Source: an uncultured beta proteobacterium (lineage in GTDB: Bacteria > Pseudomonadota > Gammaproteobacteria > Burkholderiales > Burkholderiaceae_C). Taken from it: a DNA stretch of 64,000 bases. The DNA is taken from contig CAIJPE010000411.1 of assembly GCA_903822435.1 (NCBI GenBank), forward strand, positions 62,001 to 126,000, given 5' to 3'. This document shows positions 37,658-46,428 of this stretch, in pieces; position 1 is the stretch's first letter, and every line of letters starts with the position of its first letter. The notes below the pieces were generated by a model. It had not been told where the DNA came from. It saw nothing but the letters and a program-made list of their open reading frames with translations, and ran no database searches. The translations under genes and the position numbers were made by a program.

Positions 37658-38251
37658 ATGAACGCACGCGCCACCTTCACCCGCATGGAAGCCAGCACCC
37701 GTGAGGACTGGCAGGCCATCGTGCCCGAGGCCATGAAGATGGCCGCGACCCTGCCCGACCGCGTGCTGGCGCACCTCAAGCTGCTGGATGGCGACTACGG
37801 CGGCTTTCCGATCGACCGCTACAGCCACTGCCTGCAGACCGCCACGCTGGCACTGAAAGACGGCCGCGACGAGGAATACGTGGTATGCGCCCTGCTGCAC
37901 GACATCGGCGACACGCTCGGCTCCTACAACCACCCGGACATCGCGGCCGCCATCCTCAAACCCTTCGTGGGCGAAGCCAATCTGTGGATGGTGCAGAACC
38001 ACGGCATTTTCCAAGGCCACAACTTCTTCCACCACATCGGCTTGAACCGCAACATGCGCGACATGTTCAAGGACCACCCGCACTACGAGCGCACGGCCGA
38101 GTTCATCGCCCTGTACGACAACCCAGCCTTCGATCCGGCCGCCGAGATCCTGCCGATCGAGACCTTCGAGCCGATGGTGCGCCGCCTGATGGCCAGCCCG
38201 AAGCAGTCGGTCTACAAGGCTGCCATGGAAGGCGCCAGGACGGCGGGCTGA
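37658..38251 (+). CDS. HD-domain protein, possible metal-dependent oxygenase or phosphohydrolase
   Basis: The 197-residue protein has an HD fold: SHCLQTATLAL (first His), LLHDIGDT (HD pair), QNHGIFQGHNFFHHIG (further His) and ALYDNPAFDPA (Asp). Extra His residues in this order recall the diiron HD oxygenases PhnZ and myo-inositol oxygenase rather than the plain HD hydrolases, but no phosphonate genes are nearby. The start ATG is 37658. It is convergent with the large TIR gene, whose stop lies 23 bases away. The substrate is unknown. Confidence 0.8.
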   Translation: MNARATFTRMEASTREDWQAIVPEAMKMAATLPDRVLAHLKLLDGDYGGFPIDRYSHCLQTATLALKDGRDEEYVVCALLHDIGDTLGSYNHPDIAAAILKPFVGEANLWMVQNHGIFQGHNFFHHIGLNRNMRDMFKDHPHYERTAEFIALYDNPAFDPAAEILPIETFEPMVRRLMASPKQSVYKAAMEGARTAG

Positions 38252-38273
38252 TCGGCCCGGGCGCGCATCGGCC

Positions 38274-41200
38274 TCAGCTCGCTGCGGCTGCGGCCTCCAG
38301 CCGCAGGAAGTGCGTGCAGCCCTGGGCATCGCCCGCCACCACCAAGGGGCTGGCGCCGCTGCAGGCCACCGTCGCGATGGCCGCGTCGGCCGCGAAAGCG
38401 GCCAGCGGGACGAAGGCCGGCACCGTCCAGGCCTTGAGATAGCGGTCGTAGGAGCCCGAAAAGGCAACGCGACCATCGGCCGAAAAGCACAGCGCACGCA
38501 CCTTGCCCGCGTGCCCCTGCACCGACCCCAGGAGTTCGAATGCCGGCAGCGCCCACAGCCTGAGCGTCCCGTCGGCGCCCCCCGTCAGCAAGTGCCGCCC
38601 GTCGTCCGACACCGCGCCTGCGGTGACGCCGTCGAGGTGGGCCCGTACCGTCTGCAGGCCAGTGGCGGTGGCCAGGTCCCAGAGCTTCAGGGTGCCGTCC
38701 TGCGACCCGGTCAGAGCGTGCTGCCAGGCGCCATGCGTGGCCGCGAAGGTGATGCCCCGCCGGTGCGCCGACCAGCGCCGCAACATCCGGCCGCGTGCGA
38801 CGTCCCACACGATCACGTCGCCGTCGGCGCTGGCCGACAGCGCCTGCGTGCCGTCGGGCGAGATGGTGACGGCGGTGATGGCGTCGGCATGGCCCTTGAG
38901 CGTCTTCAGCGAACGACCCGCCAACCGGTCCCAGACCATCACGGTGCGGTCGTAGGAGCCCGTGACCACGGTGCCGCTGCCGGGGTGCAGGGCCAGCGCG
39001 CTTACGGCGTCCTGGTGCCCGGCCAGCACCTGCCGGACCTGGGCCGTTTCGGTGTCCCAGACGCGCAACCGCTGGTCCTGCCCGGCGGTGACGGCCACAC
39101 GACCGTCGGCGGTCAGCGCCACGGCCTGGATCCAGCCCTCGTGCGCCTGCGTGGCCGAGCGGGCCTCACCGGATTCCAGCTGCCACACGCGGATGGTGCC
39201 GTCCTTTGCGGCCGACACGGCCAGTCGGTTGCCCGGCACCAGGGCCACGGCCAGCACGGCGTCGGAATGGCCGCGCAAGGTGAGCCGGTGCTGGCCGGTG
39301 GCAAGGTCCCAGAGCCGGACGGTGCGGTCGTGCGACGCCGACAGTGCCAGGGCACCGTCGTCGGACAGCGCCACGTCGTAGACCCGGTGTTCGTGCCCGC
39401 CGAGCGTGGCCAGGCAGGCCTGGGTCTGCAGGTCCCACACGCGCAAGGTGCGGTCGGCGCTGCCGCTCAGTGCCAACGGCCGCTCGCGGGCCGCCGCCAG
39501 GGCATGCACGATGCCGTCGTGGGGCGGTTGCAGCGTGCCCACCAGGCGCTGGCTTTGCAGGTCCCACTGCCGGATCGTCTTGTCGTAGCTGCCGGTCAGG
39601 CCGAAGCGGCCGTCGCCGCTGATGGCCACGGCCGCAATGCCCAGGCGGTGCGCTGCCTGCTGCGGCACGGTCTGGCCCGTGTCCAGGTCCATCCGCTCGG
39701 CCGTGAATTCGGCCCGCAACGCGCCGCTGCGCACGTCATACAACGTCAGCCGCCCCTTGCGGCTGCCCACCAGCGCCAACTGCCCATCGCAGCTGACGGC
39801 CAGGCTGCCCAGCATGTCGGCCGGCTTGGCCAGCGTGCGCGGCGGCGCGTCGTCCAGCGGGTTCCACAAGGCCAGCCCCATCGGCGCGATCAACAGCACC
39901 TGCCCGTCCGGCAGCATCGCGAAGTTCGCGCCCCGCAGCGCGGATGGCAGCCCCGGCTCGCCCCCGTCGCCAGGGCCCAGCTGCAGGGTGCGCAAGCGGG
40001 TTCCCGTGGCCAGTTCCCACACGGTCAGCACGCCGTCGTCGGTGCCTGACACGATCCAGGCGCCGTCCGGCGTGACGGCCACCGAGCTCGGCGTCCCGGG
40101 GCACTCGAGCGTGCGCACCAGGGCGCCACCCGGCCCCATCAGGCTCGGCGCCAGCGGACGCAACCAGGCGCCTTGGCCGGGCAGCGCCAGCTCGCGGGCT
40201 TGCAGGCCCAACTCGCGCACGGGGTCGGCCACGCGGCCCAGCAGTTGCGTCGCCAACTGCGAGCGGTCGCCCGCCAGCACGTGCGACGACAGGCGCAGAA
40301 CGCTGTGAAGCGCTTGTAGAGCGGCCTCGTCCGGCAACCGCGCGAAGTCGGCCAGCAGCGCGTAAATGTCGGTGGCCTGCAGCTTGCTGCGCAACCAGCC
40401 CAGGTCTTGCACCAGGCCGCGCAGCACTTCGGCGCGGTTCGCGGCCTGCAGGTGGTGGCCCAGCCAGCGCCAGGCGTAGCGGTGCGGCAGGCGGTGCAGG
40501 TCGGGCCAGGCGGCCAGCATCCGTGCGTGGACCGCTGCGGCTTCGGCGCCCAGCAGAGCGCCGAAGCAGGCCCGCATCACGTCGTGCACGCTCACCGTGC
40601 CCCGCCCCAGGTCGAACTCCAGCAAGGACGCGTCGTGCAGCCGGGACAGCGCGTCTTCGGTGTCGAAATCGTCCAGCCCCCACAGCTCGCCGAGCACCGC
40701 AGCCGGGATGGCCACGTCCTCGGGGAAGATGGCCAGGTCGGCGCAACGCGCCCGCAGCCGGGGCTCCAGCAGGTCCATGCTCATCGCCAGTGTCGAGGCC
40801 ACGGCTTCGTGCCGGTCGACCGGCCGCTCGCGGTCGAAGGCCGTGACGCCGCGCTTGTCCAGCGCGCGGTCGATGTGGCGCAAGGCACCTTCCAACGAGT
40901 CGCCGCGGTCCAGACGCTGGCGCAGGGCCGCTCCGGCCAGGCGCAGCAGCAGCGGCCAGGCGCCCAGGCGCTGGGCCAGCGGGCGCAGCGGCTGCAGGTC
41001 GGCGGGCGGGGTGCCCATGCGGGCCGCCAGCACAGCGACCGCCTCGGGCGGCGTCATGGCCTCCACCGGGATGCGCTGGCCCTCGGCCGCCACCTCGGCC
41101 TGCCGCGTGGTCACCAGCCTCGCGCAGGCCGGTCCGCCGCGCAGGAAGGGCCTGACGTGCGCCACGTCCCAGGCATCGTCCACCACGATCAGGCAACGCT

Positions 41201-41954
41201 TGTGCTCCAACTTCTCGGCAAGCGCCTGCGCCGCATCCTCGATGCTGATGAATCCCGGCCGCTCGCCCGTCAGCGCGGCATACAGGCGTGTCAGTTCACC
41301 TTGGACATTTGGCGTCTGGCCCAGCGTGGCCCACAGCACCCCGTCGTCGAAGGCCGTGACGACCGCATCGTCGTGGCACAAGGCAGCTGCCAGCGTGGTC
41401 TTGCCGAAGCCCCCTGCCCCGCTGAGCGCCGCCACGACGGCCCTGGCATCGCCCGTGGCAGGGTCCAGGACCTGGGCCCGCAAGGCTTCGAACTCGCGCG
41501 GTCGGGCCACGAAGGCCGCCGACAAAGGCGGCGCCATGAACGGCACCCGCGTGGCCTGGCAGCCCCGCCGCAGGTGTGCCAGGAAGGTCGGCCACTGGAT
41601 GTCCAGGTCGTAGATGTGCGCCCGGGCCATCCAGCGCGGCAGCCGGGGGTCGTCGAAGGCGAAGCCCGGCCCCTTGATTGGAAAGACACAGACCCCGCTT
41701 TGCCGCGCGGCGCGCCACTCCTTGCGCGTGATCTCGGAGGCCAGCACCGCCGGCGTCATCACGATCACCAGGAACTCCACGCGCTCCAGGGCTTCCTCGA
41801 TCTGCCGCCACCAACCGATCCCGCCCTCGATCTCGGGCCGGTCCTGCCACACGCGCAGGTCGGGAGCGTCTCGCGCCAGGCGCTCGCGCAGGGCCGTGGC
41901 GAAGGCCTCGCCGTCGGCCCGGGCGTAGGAGATGAAGGCTCCGGATTTGGCCAT
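38274..41954 (-). CDS. TIR-NB-ARC-WD40 protein, APAF-1-like STAND NTPase
   Basis: This is a 1226-residue signalling protein. TIR domain at 1-140 (AFISYARADGEAF; DLRVWQDRPEIEGG; VMTPAVLASEITRKEW). NB-ARC ATPase at about 150-460: Walker A GAGGFGKTT (179-187), Walker B LIVVDDAW (255-262), sensor ARLVTTR, a GLPL-like GAWPLLL, and an MHD-type VHD (456-458) in the winged helix. A helical domain with HHLQAANRAEVLRGLVQDLGW-type pattern (485-560) is like APAF-1. From 612 on are about 14 WD repeats, enough for two seven-blade propellers. It is probably a sensor whose oligomer activates the TIR (NADase) domain. It starts ten bases after the TssB-TssC gene. Confidence 0.9.
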   Translation of the reverse strand: MAKSGAFISYARADGEAFATALRERLARDAPDLRVWQDRPEIEGGIGWWRQIEEALERVEFLVIVMTPAVLASEITRKEWRAARQSGVCVFPIKGPGFAFDDPRLPRWMARAHIYDLDIQWPTFLAHLRRGCQATRVPFMAPPLSAAFVARPREFEALRAQVLDPATGDARAVVAALSGAGGFGKTTLAAALCHDDAVVTAFDDGVLWATLGQTPNVQGELTRLYAALTGERPGFISIEDAAQALAEKLEHKRCLIVVDDAWDVAHVRPFLRGGPACARLVTTRQAEVAAEGQRIPVEAMTPPEAVAVLAARMGTPPADLQPLRPLAQRLGAWPLLLRLAGAALRQRLDRGDSLEGALRHIDRALDKRGVTAFDRERPVDRHEAVASTLAMSMDLLEPRLRARCADLAIFPEDVAIPAAVLGELWGLDDFDTEDALSRLHDASLLEFDLGRGTVSVHDVMRACFGALLGAEAAAVHARMLAAWPDLHRLPHRYAWRWLGHHLQAANRAEVLRGLVQDLGWLRSKLQATDIYALLADFARLPDEAALQALHSVLRLSSHVLAGDRSQLATQLLGRVADPVRELGLQARELALPGQGAWLRPLAPSLMGPGGALVRTLECPGTPSSVAVTPDGAWIVSGTDDGVLTVWELATGTRLRTLQLGPGDGGEPGLPSALRGANFAMLPDGQVLLIAPMGLALWNPLDDAPPRTLAKPADMLGSLAVSCDGQLALVGSRKGRLTLYDVRSGALRAEFTAERMDLDTGQTVPQQAAHRLGIAAVAISGDGRFGLTGSYDKTIRQWDLQSQRLVGTLQPPHDGIVHALAAARERPLALSGSADRTLRVWDLQTQACLATLGGHEHRVYDVALSDDGALALSASHDRTVRLWDLATGQHRLTLRGHSDAVLAVALVPGNRLAVSAAKDGTIRVWQLESGEARSATQAHEGWIQAVALTADGRVAVTAGQDQRLRVWDTETAQVRQVLAGHQDAVSALALHPGSGTVVTGSYDRTVMVWDRLAGRSLKTLKGHADAITAVTISPDGTQALSASADGDVIVWDVARGRMLRRWSAHRRGITFAATHGAWQHALTGSQDGTLKLWDLATATGLQTVRAHLDGVTAGAVSDDGRHLLTGGADGTLRLWALPAFELLGSVQGHAGKVRALCFSADGRVAFSGSYDRYLKAWTVPAFVPLAAFAADAAIATVACSGASPLVVAGDAQGCTHFLRLEAAAAAS

Positions 41955-41964
41955 CCCGCCGCCT

Positions 41965-43665
41965 TCAGGCCGTCGCCAGGGGCGAGGCCGGCAGGCGCGA
42001 GACGATGCGCATCGACGTCGTCAGGCCTTCCAACTGATAGTGGGGACGCAAGAAGAAGCGGGCTGCGTAGTAGCCGGGGTTGCCCTCGACCTCGTCGACG
42101 AGCACCTCCGCACTGGCCAGCGGCATCTGCGCCCGCGAGGCGTCGCTCGAGTGCACCGGGTCCGGGTCGACAAAGCGCGCAATCCAGCCCTGCAGCGCCG
42201 CTTCCATCTCGCCGCGCGAGCGGAACGATCCGATGCGGTCGCGCACCAGGCATTTGAGGTGCTGCGCGAACCGGCAGCATGCCAGCAGGTAAGGCAAGCG
42301 CGCAGCCAGCGCGGCGTTGGCCGTGGCCTCGGTGCTGCCGTCGATGAACGGCTCGTGCAAGGTCCGCGCGCCCATGAAAGCCGCGAAGCCCGAGTCCCGG
42401 CGGTGGACCAGGGGCATCAGGCCGCAGGCCGCCAGATCAGCCTCCTGCCGGTCGTTGATCACCACCTCGACGGGGCTCTTCAGCGGCCAGCCATCTTCCG
42501 GGTCGGGCACGGTCTGCACCGGCAGGCCTTCGATGGCGCCGCCCGACTCGATGCCGCAGATCCGGGCGCACCAGCCGTACAGGTCGAAGGCCCGCGTGAT
42601 GCCCACGCCCATCGCATAGGCGGCGTTGCACCACACGGCCTGCTCGCCCTGGCCCGGGCCGATCTCTTCCTGGAAGTCGAATGCCTCCACCGGAATGCCG
42701 TCCCGGCCCCAGCGAGGGCGCGCGAGGAAGCGCGGCAGGGCCAGGCCGATGTAACGTGACTCATCGGATGCGCGCAAGCCGCGCCAGGCGGCGTACTCAG
42801 GCGTGGTCAGGAGCGTGCTGCTCAGGGCACGCCGGCGCGCCTGGCCGGCAGCGAGGTCCACCAGGCCCAGGGAAGCTCCGGCGATGAAGGGCGTGTGCGC
42901 GGCGGCGCAGATCCGGGCCATGTCGGCCAGCCAGGCCACGTCGGCAGGGCCGTGGTCGAAGTGGTAATCCGCCAACACGCAGCCGAATGGCTGGCCGCCA
43001 TAGCTGCCGTACTCGTTTTCGTAGAGCCACTTGAAGACCGGGCCCTGGTCCCATCCGATGCCCCGGTGCTGCTGCAGCGAGCGTCCGACCTCGCGCTTGC
43101 CGACGTCCATGAAGCGGATCTTCAGCATCTCCGAGGACTGCGTGTTCTGCACCAGGTAATGCAGCCCGCGCCAGGCCCCCTCCAGCGCCCGGAAGGCGGG
43201 ATGGTGCAGGATGGGGTTGAGCCGGGCGGTCAGCTGCTGGTCGATCCGCGCCAGGGCGGCCCCGTCGCCATCGGCGTCCGCCAGGTGCGTGCGGCGCACC
43301 TGCAGCAGTGCTGCCAGGGCCTCGACCTGCAGGGCCACCGCCGCGGGCGCGAAATCGTCGATGGCGGCAAAGCGCAGTTCCACCGCGAGCTCGCCCTGCC
43401 CTGGCAGCGCACCGGGCACGGTGAAGGCCAGCCGCGGTGCCACGGCCGCCATCCGGCGGTCGAAGTTGTCGACGTCGATCTCCAGCAGCTTGCGCTCGGC
43501 CAGGGGCGGCCGGACTTCCAGCGTCTGGCCGCCCAGATCGGCCAGCACGCCCACCACGAAGGGCAACGAGACCTGCTGCTCGGCGCCGTACAGCTCCACC
43601 GGGTAGTCGATCCGCACGCGGGGCGCCCGCGCCCGGGCGATGAATTTCGGGTGCGGACCGGTCAC
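41965..43665 (-). CDS. TssB-TssC fusion, orphan type VI secretion sheath protein
   Basis: Residues 1-140 match TssB/VipA (PRVRIDYPVELYG; SLPFVVGVLADLGG; LLEIDVDNFDRRM; DDFAPAAVALQV). Residues 143-566 match TssC/VipB (LNPILHHPAFRALEGAWRGL; WDQGPVFKWLYENEYG; FGCVLADYHFDHG; QMPLASAEVLVDEVEGNPG; ARFFLRPHYQLEGL). TssB and TssC are normally separate genes; here one 566-residue protein spans both. Start GTG 43665 overlaps the oxygenase stop by four bases. No ClpV, Hcp, VgrG, baseplate or TssJLM gene is in this window, so this is an orphan sheath-type protein that may act outside secretion. Confidence 0.88.
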   Translation of the reverse strand: MTGPHPKFIARARAPRVRIDYPVELYGAEQQVSLPFVVGVLADLGGQTLEVRPPLAERKLLEIDVDNFDRRMAAVAPRLAFTVPGALPGQGELAVELRFAAIDDFAPAAVALQVEALAALLQVRRTHLADADGDGAALARIDQQLTARLNPILHHPAFRALEGAWRGLHYLVQNTQSSEMLKIRFMDVGKREVGRSLQQHRGIGWDQGPVFKWLYENEYGSYGGQPFGCVLADYHFDHGPADVAWLADMARICAAAHTPFIAGASLGLVDLAAGQARRRALSSTLLTTPEYAAWRGLRASDESRYIGLALPRFLARPRWGRDGIPVEAFDFQEEIGPGQGEQAVWCNAAYAMGVGITRAFDLYGWCARICGIESGGAIEGLPVQTVPDPEDGWPLKSPVEVVINDRQEADLAACGLMPLVHRRDSGFAAFMGARTLHEPFIDGSTEATANAALAARLPYLLACCRFAQHLKCLVRDRIGSFRSRGEMEAALQGWIARFVDPDPVHSSDASRAQMPLASAEVLVDEVEGNPGYYAARFFLRPHYQLEGLTTSMRIVSRLPASPLATA

Positions 43666-44621
43666 GGCACGGCCTCCATCGACGCGCGCAGCTTGTCCAG
43701 CACGAAGCGGCCAGCCTGCACGGGCGGGTACAGCGCGGGCCGTCCCGGGCCCTGGCAGGTCGGCAAGCAGGCGACTTCGGTGGTCTCTTCGGGCCCGGTG
43801 AAGGCCACCAGCGACAGGCGCCGGGTCGACCCGGTGAAGGCCCGCGGCGGGTTGATCACCCGGTGCAGGGTCGACTTCCAGCGGCCGTTGGTCCAGCGGT
43901 GCAGCAACTCGCCCACGTTGATCACGAAGGTGCCCGGAATCGGGGGCACGTCGGCCCATCGACCCTGGGCGTCGCAGACCTGCAGGCCACCCGGCGCATC
44001 GTCCTGCCGCAGGATGGTCAGCCCGCCGTAGTCGTGGTGCGCGCCGTAACGCAATTGGCCGGCTTCGGGTTCGTCGGGCTGGTCGGGGTAGTGCACGAAG
44101 CGCAAGGCCAGCGAAGGCTGCGCGTAGGCGGCATCGAAGGCATCCTCGGGCATCTCCAGGGCCAGCGCGCTCAGGCGCATGAGCTGGCGGCACAGAGCCA
44201 GTTGGGCGTCGAACCAGGCATCGATCGCGGGCTTGAAGCCATCCAGGCCCACGGGCCACAGGTTGGGCTTGCCGTGGCCTTCCCGCTCGCGGTGCATGGA
44301 GGCGAACACCAGGGCCTCGCACAGGTCGGGCGCCGTGGGGCCGGCGAGCGTGGCGGCCACGCTTTCGATGCCCATGGGCAGGTAGCCGCGGCCCTTCACC
44401 CTTTCGGGCGGGGCCAGGGCCAGCTTGTCCGCCAGCGGCAGCGAGAAGAAGCGCAGTGCCTGCTCGTAGGCCCGCGCCTCCAGCGTGGCGGGTACGCCGT
44501 GATGGGCAATGGCCACGAACCCCGCGGTCTCCAGCGCCTGCCCGAAGCGCACAGCCACCGCACGGCGCGCGGCCAGGTCACCGCCACGCAGTGCGGCCAA
44601 GTCGACCACCGGAATGACCAC
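43662..44621 (-). CDS. 2-oxoglutarate/Fe(II) oxygenase, isopenicillin-N-synthase-like
   Basis: The 319-residue enzyme uses iron, O2 and probably 2-oxoglutarate. Iron ligands are His195 and Asp197 (GAHHDYGG) and His253 (TLHRVINPP); Arg268 with Ser270 (RRLSLVAF) would bind the co-substrate. The N-terminal DIOX_N region has AGFVAIAHHGVPA. A GTG start at 44621 follows a G-rich ribosome site (GGAAGGGGGG). It is the first gene of an operon with the TssB-TssC fusion and the TIR-STAND protein; its substrate may be a small molecule or a protein side chain. Confidence 0.88.
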   Translation of the reverse strand: MVIPVVDLAALRGGDLAARRAVAVRFGQALETAGFVAIAHHGVPATLEARAYEQALRFFSLPLADKLALAPPERVKGRGYLPMGIESVAATLAGPTAPDLCEALVFASMHREREGHGKPNLWPVGLDGFKPAIDAWFDAQLALCRQLMRLSALALEMPEDAFDAAYAQPSLALRFVHYPDQPDEPEAGQLRYGAHHDYGGLTILRQDDAPGGLQVCDAQGRWADVPPIPGTFVINVGELLHRWTNGRWKSTLHRVINPPRAFTGSTRRLSLVAFTGPEETTEVACLPTCQGPGRPALYPPVQAGRFVLDKLRASMEAVP

Positions 44622-44916
44622 CGAGCCCCCCTTCCTGTTGCCTGTCTGCAGCAAGTATGCAGTCTTGACGGTGCGGCGGCGGCGCCGAGTGCCGGCTGAC
44701 CCATGATGACGGCACCTCGCCCGTCGAGTCGGGTGAAACGGCCCAGGTGCGCCGGTCCGGCAAGGACCTGGTCTTCGTCTGCAAGGACCCGAGGAGCCCG
44801 GAGGCGGCTGGCCCTGTGCTTCGAACAGGCCCGCGATCACCCCCCACCAGCGCGCCTCCACGGCCGGCGCAGACCCCAGGCTCAGCCATCGGCCATGGCG
44901 GCCCTGGGGGTGATCG

Positions 44917-45615
44917 ATGTCTCAACCGAGATTGGCGTGCGGTGCTGCCTTGCTGGCCCTGGCGCCCATGTGTGCGCAAGCGCTGTCGCTCACGCCCACG
45001 GAGCTGACCTGGCTGGAAACCGCCCTTCCCGTGCTGGCCTTCGGCCGGGCGGAGGGCCTGCCCCTGGACATCGTGGTGCGCCCGCAGGCCGAGCCCGGCG
45101 ACACGCCCCTGGGCCTGGCCTGGGTGGATGGCCGCTGCAAGCTGGTGCTGTCGATGCGCGGCAACCCCGAGGCCCAGGCCACCCTCGACCGCATCGAACC
45201 CGACTTGCGCGGGCCCGTGGTGGAAGCCATCGCCGCTCACGAACTGGGGCACTGCTGGCGGCATGTGCGGCAGACCTGGGGCACGCTGCCGGCCGGCATG
45301 TCGACGCCGGGCGACATGACCCGCTTGCAGCCCGGGCAGGCCGCCCTGTTGGCCGAGATGTGGAACACCCGCCGCGAAGAGGCCTACGCCGATCTGGTCG
45401 GTCTTGCCTGGACGCTGCGCCACCACCCCGGGCAGTACCCCGCCGTGCATGCGTGGAACGTGCAATTGCGCCAGGAACAGCCCGTGGATACCGGCCCGCA
45501 CGACACGCGGGTGTGGGTCCGGCTGGCCCAGGACCCGGGGCGCTTCGGGCCACAGGGCTCGATCTTCGAACAGACGGAATCGTTGTGGGCCAGCGGCCTG
45601 CAGGCGGGGCCCTGA
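44917..45615 (+). CDS. Exported HExxH putative metalloprotease
   Basis: The 232-residue protein has a signal peptide (AALLALAPMCAQALS, cleavage after about residue 22) and a zincin motif HELGH in AIAAHELGHCWRHV near residue 110. A second conserved block, NTRREEAYADLVGLAW, supplies a likely third ligand Glu or Asp, and its EEAYADL pattern is typical of HExxH zincins. The start ATG has GGGGGTGATCG just upstream. It is divergent from the oxygenase operon with 295 bases between, a promoter region. The family is not recognised; substrate and localisation beyond the signal are unknown. Confidence 0.75.
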   Translation: MSQPRLACGAALLALAPMCAQALSLTPTELTWLETALPVLAFGRAEGLPLDIVVRPQAEPGDTPLGLAWVDGRCKLVLSMRGNPEAQATLDRIEPDLRGPVVEAIAAHELGHCWRHVRQTWGTLPAGMSTPGDMTRLQPGQAALLAEMWNTRREEAYADLVGLAWTLRHHPGQYPAVHAWNVQLRQEQPVDTGPHDTRVWVRLAQDPGRFGPQGSIFEQTESLWASGLQAGP

Positions 45616-45633
45616 AGGCGACGGCTCAGCCGC

Positions 45634-46428
45634 TCAGATGCCCGCGTACCACTGGTAGCCCTGGTCTTCCCAATAGCCACCCTTGCCGCCGCCGAAGCGC
45701 TTCAAGTCGGTCACCAGCTCCAGCCGCATCAGGTACTTGGCGTGCTTGTACCCCAGTTGCCGCTCGACCCGCAGGCGCAGTGGCGCACCGTTGGCGATGG
45801 GCAGGGCCTGGTCGTTCAGGCCGTAGGCCAGCAGCGTCTGCGGATGGCGGGCGTCCTGCAGGTCGATGCTTTCGTAGTAGGGCACCTGGGTGTCGTTGTC
45901 CTCGAAGGAGTCGGCGCAGTGCAGCACCACGTAGCGCGCCTCGGGCAAGGGGATCACCCGCTCGAGCACGTGCGCCAGCGGCACGCCGGTCCATTGGCCG
46001 ATGGCGCTCCAGCCCTCCACGCAATCGTGCCGCGTGATCTGCGTGCGGGCCGGCATGGCCCGCAGTTCGGCCAGGCTGAACGCGGCCGGCGCCTGCACCA
46101 GCCCGTCGATTGCCAGTTTCCAATCCGCAAAGCCATGGGCCGCCAGGGCCTTGTAGGCGGCGTTGTCGGGGTCGGTGTTGCCGTTGCCGCGGAACGTGGG
46201 CGACAGATCGGCCTTGGTGAATTCCTGGGCCAGCGTCGGGCCCAGGCTGCCGATGAGGTCGTGCGCGCCGCGGCTCAGGGTTTCGCCCGCCGACAGCACA
46301 CGGTTGAACGATTCGCTCTGGGCCAGCCGGTCGCAGCCGCCCAGCATCAGGGCTCCGCCGCCCGCCACGGCACGGTGCAGGAAGGCCCGCTTGGCCAGGG
46401 CCTCGGGGGTCACGCCCAGGCGTCTCAT
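45634..46428 (-). CDS. YedY/MsrP-like molybdopterin oxidoreductase
   Basis: The 264-residue sulfite-oxidase-fold enzyme has the Mo-ligand Cys136 (ITRHDCVEGWS), VVLHCADSFEDND, and the C-terminal LRLRVERQLGYKHAKYLM and GYWEDQGYQWY segments. MsrP repairs oxidised Met with electrons from a membrane cytochrome. Its N-terminus (KRAFLHRAVAGGGALMLGGC) has a signal with a lipobox-like LGGC (Cys32) rather than a plain Tat RR motif, so it may be a lipoprotein. It overlaps the cytochrome b gene by four bases, the usual MsrPQ-like pairing but with a different b-type partner. Confidence 0.88.
   Translation of the reverse strand: MRRLGVTPEALAKRAFLHRAVAGGGALMLGGCDRLAQSESFNRVLSAGETLSRGAHDLIGSLGPTLAQEFTKADLSPTFRGNGNTDPDNAAYKALAAHGFADWKLAIDGLVQAPAAFSLAELRAMPARTQITRHDCVEGWSAIGQWTGVPLAHVLERVIPLPEARYVVLHCADSFEDNDTQVPYYESIDLQDARHPQTLLAYGLNDQALPIANGAPLRLRVERQLGYKHAKYLMRLELVTDLKRFGGGKGGYWEDQGYQWYAGI

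Noticed and set aside
41965-43665. A complete type VI secretion cluster
   Set aside because: Only the sheath fusion is present; no ClpV, Hcp, VgrG, TssE, TssF, TssG, TssK or membrane-complex gene was found in the window.
45799-45806. KOPS-like octamer of opposite orientation right of dif
   Set aside because: Isolated copies of an 8-mer in G+C-rich DNA are expected by chance. I do not use it against dif, but it shows that the octamer bias is not absolute.
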